Positions 57,626 through 64,000 of a DNA stretch of 64,000 nt are shown one piece after another (position 1 is the stretch's first letter; each line of letters starts with the position of its first letter). The translations under genes and the position numbers were made by a program. Below the pieces are notes generated by a model that ran no database searches, was not told the origin of the DNA, and saw nothing but the letters and a program-made list of their open reading frames with translations. This DNA is from Aurelia coerulea (taxonomy: Eukaryota; Cnidaria; Scyphozoa; Semaeostomeae; Ulmaridae). The DNA is taken from contig CM076959.1 in assembly GCA_039566865.1 (NCBI GenBank), forward strand, positions 19,390,501 to 19,454,500, given 5' to 3'.

Positions 57626-57639
57626 TTTTGGCGCGAAAA
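57626..57639. promoter_or_regulatory. Palindromic E2F site upstream of SYCP3
   Basis: TTTTGGCGCGAAAA matches the E2F consensus TTTSGCGCSAAA in full, about 190 bp upstream of the SYCP3 ATG. E2F6-containing repressors silence meiotic genes outside the germline in mammals. A role here is inference. Confidence 0.55.
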
Positions 57640-58561
57640 TTCTCGCCCCAGTCCCTTTATTTCTCGATTGCTATTTTTCTCGATGCGAGGGCATTCAAGT
57701 GGGGCAGTGGGTTCCCATCGACTGCGCACTAAAGCTACGTATGCTGGCAATAAGCAAGCATACACCTATTAACAAGAAACTTAGGCGCGGGGTTCGTTGC
57801 AATCTTCTTACAATACATTTCAGGCCATTCTTGCTACCAAACTTTCTTGCAGGTTTCTTAAATCTGCGATTTTCACAGTAAAATTCAACAAGTACTAACA
57901 GAAATCGCATTACAAGCGATTTCAACGTTTAAAATTGCTTTGGCAGTTAACGATAAAAGTATCTCAATAAATACAAAAAGGAAAGCTTTGCAATTTTATC
58001 CATATCAGATTTTTTGCCTCTTGCAAAAAAATAAATACACTTCGCCCCCTGTCATAACAGTTCGATCCAGGGGGTGGTGGCGGCAATTCCCCCAACATTG
58101 GAAGAATCGGGAAGAATCTCCAAAAATAATCTTTTTCGAGCAAACAAACGATTGACGTTCGCCCCGGCCCCACGCTCGATTGCACTGGTGTGTCGTTCGG
58201 TGAAAGTCTTACGGATATTCTCCAGAAGAGCTAGACCCCCGTTTCAGCGCTTTGGAATATGCGTACTAGCGATTGCAGGGTCATCATCCTTCATTTTCCT
58301 TTCGTGAATTCGCGCATGCCCCAAAACTCTTCATCCATTCCATTGATCAGCGAACCAATGAGAGTTATCGTCTTTTCCATTGTGATTTACAAGAGGGGGA
58401 GTTTACAGTATCCCGAAATGGTCTGGTTCCTGTTTCATTTTCGATTTCGTCCACCAGCGTTCAGTTCGACAGTTTGGTTGAGAGGCAAAGAAGAGACAGA
58501 TTACTGACCTAGAGCGTCAATTACATTGCAAGTATGTCCATTTTTAATTTAATTCTCCAGT

Positions 58562-58860
58562 TAGCCAGCATACCAAGCCTTACACTCTTTTCTTTTTATA
58601 AGAATAATGTTTATAAGAATATTCAGGCTCAGAATCATCCAATTTCTAAGAATATTATAAGAATATTGCCAGCCTCAGCTAGCATATTTGTGTCTCATTT
58701 TTTAGCAGTTGCCTGTTTTGTGATGTTCATAACAGAGAATCGCATGACTGACATAAAGATTTTAAGAATATATTCAGGCTCAAAACGAAAATTCCATAAG
58801 AATATCGAGGCTGGACAAAATTAAAAATATTCTTATAAAAAAAAGAGTGTACTGCCAGCC
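58562..58860. mobile_element. Inverted-repeat element with TATAAGAATATT core repeats
   Basis: ACACTCTTTTCTTTTTATAA at the left mirrors TTCTTATAAAAAAAAGAGTG at the right. The interior repeats AAGAATATT and ATTCAGGCTC several times. Confidence 0.75.
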
Positions 58861-58959
58861 GCAGCATTACATCGTTCGGAGAAGGCCCAGAGATTCCTGA
58901 CACAACAACACATGTCTGACCAAGCTAAAAAGATACGAACCCATCACAATACATTTTAA

Positions 58960-59152
58960 AACTTGTATTTTCTCTTTCAACCTAAAGTAGCATACATTCT
59001 AGCCTATTTTTTTGGCTAGTTGTTAGATTCGTTTCAGGAATGGAATCAAATTTGTGTCAGAAGACTAAATTTCCCCGAGAAAGGCGTTCTGTTGCAGCAT
59101 GAAAATTAGGCTAGAATGTATGCTACTTTAGGTTGAAAGAGAAAATTCAAGT
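58960..59152. mobile_element. Foldback element with 45-bp arms
   Basis: CTTGTATTTTCTCTTTCAAC, CTAAAGTAGCATACATTCTA, GCCT is repeated in reverse complement to TTGAAAGAGAAAATTCAAG with very few mismatches. The loop is about 90 bp. Confidence 0.85.
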
Positions 59153-59726
59153 GTTTGTGTGTTTGTTATGGTCCTGGTACCCCCCAAAGCACTACTTATG
59201 CCTCATTGGAAGGAGGATTTCAGTGAATGTGAGTTTCGATTTCATCGAAGATTTCCAAACGACAAAGGCAGTCACAGTCGAATGCTTCAGATTCTCTTGA
59301 ACCCCACAAAGGCCTCATGTCTGGAAGCAAAAAGGCTATTGCGCAAACTTATACTTCTCAGAAATACGAGAGGCCATCACAGTGAGATATGATTGCAGGT
59401 TCCTTTCATCTGGTTTCGTTGGCATAGCAATGTGGAGCAACAAACATTCTCAGTAGACACGTGTTGCAGTTAGGCCATTCTGTGAAAGATGTCCAGTGCA
59501 AGACGGTGGATACAGAAACACAAGCAAGAACTTTTCAATCCTTGAAGGAATATTGATTTAAAATTCATCGAGGTGATAGACACAATGGGGAAAAAGAAAA
59601 AATGAGAATAGAAAAAAGAATAAAGGAAAATGAAAATGAAAAAAAGAAAAATAGAAAAAGGAGCTTTACGTCGGGTTTCATATCACTTCAAGTAGGTATT
59701 CCTATTTCATTTTTTTCTTCTTAGAA

Positions 59727-60947
59727 ATGGCTCACCAAGGTGCCAGGGAACAGGACGATGTCACAAACGTCAATACCATCAGTGATCAGTTGGCGGCCCT
59801 GCCGTTGGACGAATCAACAACACAACAGAGATTGCAAAGTAAGGAAGGGGGCTTTGGGGGTAAAAGGGTTTTGGGCTCGGCGAATTCTAGCCCTCTGGTT
59901 TCGAGTTTTACGAGTTAAATGTGCGAGTTTAGGGGTTTTGAGATGATTCATTGATTGACGTCTATCCCATTTTTTCGCTCGTATCTCGAGTTGTATTTAA
60001 ATATGAAATCCGCAGCTGTCTGGGTTTTCAAAATCATATGGTTTGAACAGTTGATTGGGATCGAAACACTGGCTCTTAAGCTACAAGATACACAACTGAG
60101 AGGTTAAGTGCTTTCGATAATTCTGCAGATAAAAATCAAAATTAGATTAATTAGAACTGTTCTGCAAAGCTAATCAAAGTCATTTTCCTTCACTATAGTT
60201 CATGAGAGGGTTTGTCCACATTTGGTAGCCAAGCTCTCTTACAATGACGTAGAAGATTTGTCAAGGCAATTAGATCCTTGCAACAAAGGTACCAAAAAGG
60301 GCATCATCCCTCTGATGCAAAATCTGAGAGCAAAGAAATGGCTAAGCCAAAAAGAGTACACTTGTGTCTGGCAGTCTTGTTATGGGGGTCAAGAACCAGC
60401 TTTGGGCTTGATGCACTATCTGGCAAGCAGTCAATGCACAACTTTAAAAGATCTTAATGAATTGGCTAAGAAGGGAGGATGTGACCAGCAGATATTATCA
60501 TGCATACAAAAATGCATGACAGAAGGGCAAGGCGACACGAGGCTCGACTTACTCCCACAAGACATGATTGATCAACTTGCAACTGCATTGAGCTACGAGC
60601 CCGAGCCTGTGAATAAAAATATACAAAACAAATGGAAAAGAATTGCTGGTAAAGCAGGATTAGAACCGTATGAGATCGAGGCTTTGGATATGCCTGCTCA
60701 GCATGGTAAAGAGTGGGAAAGCCTGACAAAGCAGCTATTTGACTTCATAAGAAGCAAATACCCGCAGTTCAAAGTTGCAACACTGGCAAAGGCCTTGTAT
60801 GACATAGGCAGGGTTGATTTAATTCAATCAGGTACGCTTGAAATGTTTGATAACTGCTGGGATCTTCAAGGGGAGAAATGCCTACGTGAAGTTGGGCGAA
60901 CATTGGTTCAAGATATTCAAGATAGCTTTGACGGTAAACTTGAATGA
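59727..60947 (+). CDS. Death-fold adaptor: CARD/DED-like N-terminal region plus C-terminal Death domain
   Basis: Two coding exons, 59727-59838 and 60199-60947, join in phase 1 to 286 residues. Residues 1-38 are a polar leader (MAHQGAREQDDVTNVNTISD). Residues about 46-145 form a predicted all-helical death-fold-like region (DVEDLSRQLDPC, LRAKKWLSQKEYTCVW, LGLMHYLAS), closer in feel to CARD or DED than to a kinase. Residues about 171-247 match a Death domain: WKRIAGKAGLEPYEIEAL, then LFDFIRSKYPQFKVATLAKA and the terminal IGRVDLI, the counterpart of LxxIGRxDLI. Two-domain adaptors of this build (FADD is DED-DD, CRADD is CARD-DD) connect receptors or sensor complexes to caspases. The exact orthologue was not identified. 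The exon starts at an acceptor (TTCTTAG/AAATGG), so a non-coding first exon is likely. Confidence 0.75.
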
Positions 60948-60949
60948 AC

Positions 60950-60957
60950 AATAAAAC
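60950..60957 (+). terminator. Polyadenylation signal of the Death-domain gene
   Basis: AATAAA follows the TGA stop codon within about 5 bases, followed by T-rich sequence. The 3' UTR would be very short. Confidence 0.6.
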
Positions 60958-61094
60958 TGAATAATGTTTTTGCTGTAAAGTTTGTTTTTCTTGCCAATAC
61001 ACGTTTATATTTTGCAATCGTCAATTGAAGGCTCCCAAAGACTGGATGTATAAATAAGGTTTTTAGCTATCAATTTTGTTTTGTTCATATAGCC

Positions 61095-61850
61095 ATTACT
61101 ACATTAAGTACAAAAACTTTCGGCGGATAAAATTTCGGACGATAAACTTCGGCGAAAATATTTTCGGACACATTTTTGGTATTTCGGACAAATAAATTTT
61201 CGGACAGCATTTTGACTAGTTATCGGATCATTTATGCAAAATCACACCAGGTTGTAGATTTATTGAAACAAATCACCTTCATAAAGTTTGGAATAGAGTC
61301 ATAGCATGTCCTAAAGTCCCTTCAAACATAAAATTTGCTAAAATAGAACAGCAAAAAAATCACTAATTTTCTTGTTTCTATTTGTATTCGTCAATTTTTT
61401 GTATACGTGCTTTTAATTGTAGTTGGTGTCGTGTCATAGCCACTTTAAATCTGCAAAAGGGTCTTCTTGTTCTACGTAGTTTTCGATACCATCTTCAATT
61501 TTGGCCATTTTGATATGAATTCTTTGCGAATTACATCAGCAATAGTGAGAGAATGTAAATCATGATAGACGAAGAGGACTTTGTTGTTATTTGTTCTGAC
61601 CACATGTTCTGACCAATGACAATAATATTGGATTGGAAACAGTTTTTTTCAAAAACTTTGCATGTTTACAATAGTCTTTCGTGACATGCTGGAGATTCGA
61701 TTACAGATTTCTTTACTGCGCATGCGCATGTCTATGCAAAAACTTTCGGCGTGACAAATTTTCGGACAACTCTATATTTCGTACAAATAAACTTTCGGAC
61801 AAGTCTTTGTCCGAAAGTTTGTCACGCCGAAAATTTTTGCACTTAATGTA
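61095..61850. mobile_element. Foldback element rich in TTTCGGAC repeats
   Basis: Left end TACATTAAGTACAAAAACTT, TCGGCG; right end CGCCGAAAATTTTTGCACTTAATGTA. Both ends carry clusters of (A/T)TTTCGGAC(A/G), at least seven copies, and the right cluster also contains a short inner palindrome (61790-61830). The middle (61250-61680) has no ORF of note. The clustered short motif looks like transposase-binding subterminal repeats. Confidence 0.8.
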
Positions 61851-62000
61851 TCTCTTCCGTCCGTCTACCGTTCCCTTTACAGTAGTTCCTGGTTCCGCCA
61901 TTTCCTGGATCCGCCATTCCAACATTATGGTAGATCCATGAAATGGCGGATCCAGGAACTACCGTAAAAAGGGAACGGTAGACGGACGGAAGAGATAGAC
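61849..62000. mobile_element. Near-perfect 150-bp foldback element
   Basis: ATCTCTTCCGTCCGTCTACC, GTTCCCTTTACAGTAGTTCC is mirrored by GGAACTACCGTAAAAAGGGAAC and GGTAGACGGACGGAAGAGAT. It directly abuts the previous element. Confidence 0.88.
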
Positions 62001-62149
62001 TTAGGGCAAGTCAACTACCTGTCAGATTGACGCAAGTCGCAAGTAAGGTCTCGAACTCTAATATACAACAAACACGTAAACTACGTAAAACATGAATTTT
62101 ATTTCAAATTCTTGGCTGCTGTGATGTAATGCCACGCCGTCTGGACGAA

Positions 62150-62306
62150 TAGACCTGTCAGCTATTCTACAAAAGCGTCTGGATCGAGGAATGTTTTTTA
62201 TACATTTTTATACGAAAGATTCGATCAAGTGACGTCAGAGCTTCTTTCGCTTTTGTGAAAATTTGAAAATTCTACAAAATGTAAAAAATATCGTTCGATT
62301 CAGATT
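62150..62306. mobile_element. Foldback element, CTATTCTACAAAAG...GGATC family
   Basis: GCTATTCTACAAAAGCGTCT, GGATCGAGGAATG at the left; TTCTACAAAATGTAAAAAAT, ATCGTTCGATTCAGATTCTA at the right. Related to 43795-43945. Its right end abuts the stop codon of the unidentified gene. Confidence 0.6.
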
Positions 62307-63859
62307 CTAAGCATTTGCCAATTCAATTTGCAGAATGGCTGGGAAGGCAAAGCTGGTAAAAATATGGAAGGATTGTGTTTTCAGCTGGTATTTTTTGATA
62401 TTTTGATCTGTGGAAGTTTGTTGGGGCTTACAACAGACAACACCAAAGCAACTTTGATTTTCCTTTCTACTAACAAATGCTACCTGCTTGTTCTTCTTTG
62501 CTGCCAAGTATTGAATTTATCTAACGCTGCTTCTAATTTTCCTGTAAGATGCTCAACCAACTGACAACATCAATGATTTTCCTTTCCACTAGCAATTGCT
62601 ACCTGCTTGTTCTTCTTTGCTGCCAAGCATTGAATTTATCTAACGCTGCTTCTAATTGTCCTGTAAGATGCTCCACTAACTGCAAAAACAGAGTTTAAGT
62701 TTTTGAGTAAGTGCTAGACTCATGGAATAAACCCCAACATATTTTTTGCTCAAACTACGACTTACGGATTTTGACATAAAAAAGTGAGACGAAAAGAAAC
62801 AAAGAGGGCACCGATTTTTCTATTCACTTTGAAATGAGATTAAAAATTAGTCATGGCAACCTTCGGCAGTTGGAAATTCTTATTCAGCTTTGGTGAGCTC
62901 ACGGGAGCTAAGCGGCCTTCAAAATGAGGAAATCCTGGTTGAATGAACATTTGTTGATTCGTGGATTGACGAAAATTCATCTAGATATTTGTGGCTTTTG
63001 TTCATTGCTGGCATCACTGAAAACTTGAATTTTGAGGCGTTTTATCATCTGAGGCTTGAGCCGACAACTTAGCCCCTCTGCCATTGCCTGGAGCACCCGG
63101 CTTTTCGTACAGTGTTGCTATGGTTTCCATATCCGAACATGAAATTGAGGGGAAGAATTTCGTCCTAATTTTCAACGTGAAAGTCCATGAGTCGTAGTTT
63201 GAGCGTCCATCAGTCTATCAATAGCGATAACTACGAATTTGTAATCAGTCTAAGTAAGTGCTAGCTAGAGGATTTGAGTACATGATCCTTTGCAAGTTTA
63301 TAAGCTTCTACATTCCTTGAAGTCAATTTCAGAACATAGAAATTTCAGTAAAAACTTAAAGATAACATCATCTCCACATACCAAAATCAACTATCAACTA
63401 TAAAATTTTTATATGCTTCACACTTACAAACCAATAACACTTCTTACCAACAAAAATATAGTGTTCACTGTCTAGCTTTGCACTATGACTTGTACTCTTA
63501 GCGTATCCTACTATATTTAACATTGTGCTAGGATGTTGTATTCTGCGGATAAAATTGACTTGAATTGCAGGCACGCAGCAATTTTAGTCTATCTGAAAAT
63601 GAAATTTGGCCTGGGTAGAAAATATCTCTCTGCCTTGTACCTATGTGGTAAAACATTGCACTGCAAAGCATTATGCGCACGCAGTTAAGGAGGCAGGCGA
63701 AATAACACATTGCACAAAAACACACATTTCGTGAGTAAATCATATTTCCTTTTGCGCATCGGTATCACTTACATTATAACTTCCTTCTGGAATTTTCTGA
63801 CTGAATTCATTTATTTTTGTGTCACGAAATTTTTCCAAACAAGTTGCCATTCTTGTGAC
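62307..63859 (-). CDS. Unidentified helical protein, 3' part (runs off the right edge), with duplicated exon
   Basis: Supported exons on the minus strand are 63859-63773 (VTRMATCLEKFRDTKINEFS then QKIPEGSYN; starts and ends in phase 0), then one of two alternative 77-base exons, 62679-62603 or 62560-62484 (LVEHLTG[Q/K]LEAALDKFN[A/T]WQQRRTS), then a possible terminal exon 62352-62307 (SFAFPAILQIELANA and stop). Junction phases agree (0, then 2, then closed). The sequence is charged and helical with no recognised domain, and I could not name the family. Upstream exons must lie beyond the right edge. Confidence 0.5.
62455..62692 (-). repeat. Tandem 119-bp duplication containing an exon
   Basis: The two 77-base exon copies are offset by exactly 119 bp, differ at about four exon positions (two amino-acid changes), and keep matching flanks (TTTCCTTTC(T/C)ACTA(A/G)CAA). 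The gap between the exon copies is only 42 bases. Confidence 0.9.
63206..63256 (+). repeat. Short dispersed repeat shared with 19190-19240
   Basis: GTCCATCAGTCTATCAATAG and CGATAACTACGAA...TAATCAGTCTA occur at both places almost unchanged. Confidence 0.7.
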
Positions 63860-64000
63860 CTTAAAAATAAAAGAAGCAGATATCTTTCAAGAGAACTGGT
63901 GAAATGTTTAAGGGAAGCAGACAGTTACTGTAAAACGTTGTCCGTGAGTCACCCGCAGGGTTCCTTTGATGTTTCAAAATGGCATCATTTTTGTCGTTTT

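Larger units (their letters stand above)
57800..59700. other. Divergent intergenic region between SYCP3 and the Death-domain gene
   Basis: Two inverted-repeat elements (58562-58860 and 58960-59152) lie here. Several 60-95 codon ORFs overlap in different frames between 57940 and 58510 without splice structure or family features. The promoter and a non-coding first exon of the Death-domain gene are expected near the right end. Confidence 0.5.

Noticed and set aside
57940..58512. Cluster of five overlapping 70-82 codon ORFs
   Set aside because: They sit in several frames on both strands with no splice signals, family motifs or conserved composition. A higher local GC content explains their length.
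60466..61017. Minus-strand ORFs over the Death-domain exon
   Set aside because: Antisense shadows of a well-supported plus-strand exon.

Overview
This is eukaryotic, metazoan nuclear DNA. It is AT-rich, with many short exons, GT-AG introns mostly of a few hundred bases to 3 kb, and a heavy load of short inverted-repeat (MITE/foldback) elements, SINE-like tRNA-derived repeats and LINE relics. The gene set (DNAI7, SYCP3, TM7SF3, an ATGL-type lipase, an SLC9C/SOS1-type Na+/H+ exchanger, a forkhead factor and a death-fold adaptor) fits an early-branching animal such as a cnidarian. That assignment is an inference. All gene models below were spliced by eye from phase, splice signals and remembered family resemblance, with no database search.

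Layout. 1-1942 (-): 5' part of an SLC9C/SOS1-like Na+/H+ exchanger that runs off the left edge. 4415-7709 (-): divergent forkhead transcription factor with two internally repeated low-complexity blocks. 9311-17791 (+): TM7SF3, 11 exons, divergent from the forkhead gene across a short region with CCAAT and E2F-like motifs. 21454-29584 (+): PNPLA2/ATGL-type patatin lipase, 8 exons, apparently complete. 33071-50171 (+): DNAI7/CASC1 axonemal dynein intermediate-chain protein, 20 exons, one GC-AG intron, an RFX X-box-like site just upstream and an unusual Ser-Arg-Lys repeat exon. 52138-57440 (-): SYCP3 meiotic chromosome-axis protein, 7 exons, complete, with an E2F palindrome upstream. 59727-60947 (+): two-exon adaptor with an N-terminal death-fold-like region and a C-terminal Death domain. 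62307-63859 (-): part of an unidentified helical protein with a tandemly duplicated, probably mutually exclusive exon.

SLC9C-type exchangers and DNAI7 act in sperm or ciliary motility and SYCP3 acts in meiosis, so three of the eight genes have germline or cilium roles. This may be coincidence. Between and inside the genes lie at least six recognisable families of short inverted-repeat elements, including nested insertions, a 64-bp minisatellite of about 19 copies in the last DNAI7 intron, a retro-insertion with target-site duplication inside a palindromic element, and a near-identical inverted pair about 21 kb apart that flanks DNAI7. No bacterial-style operon, CRISPR array or virus was seen.
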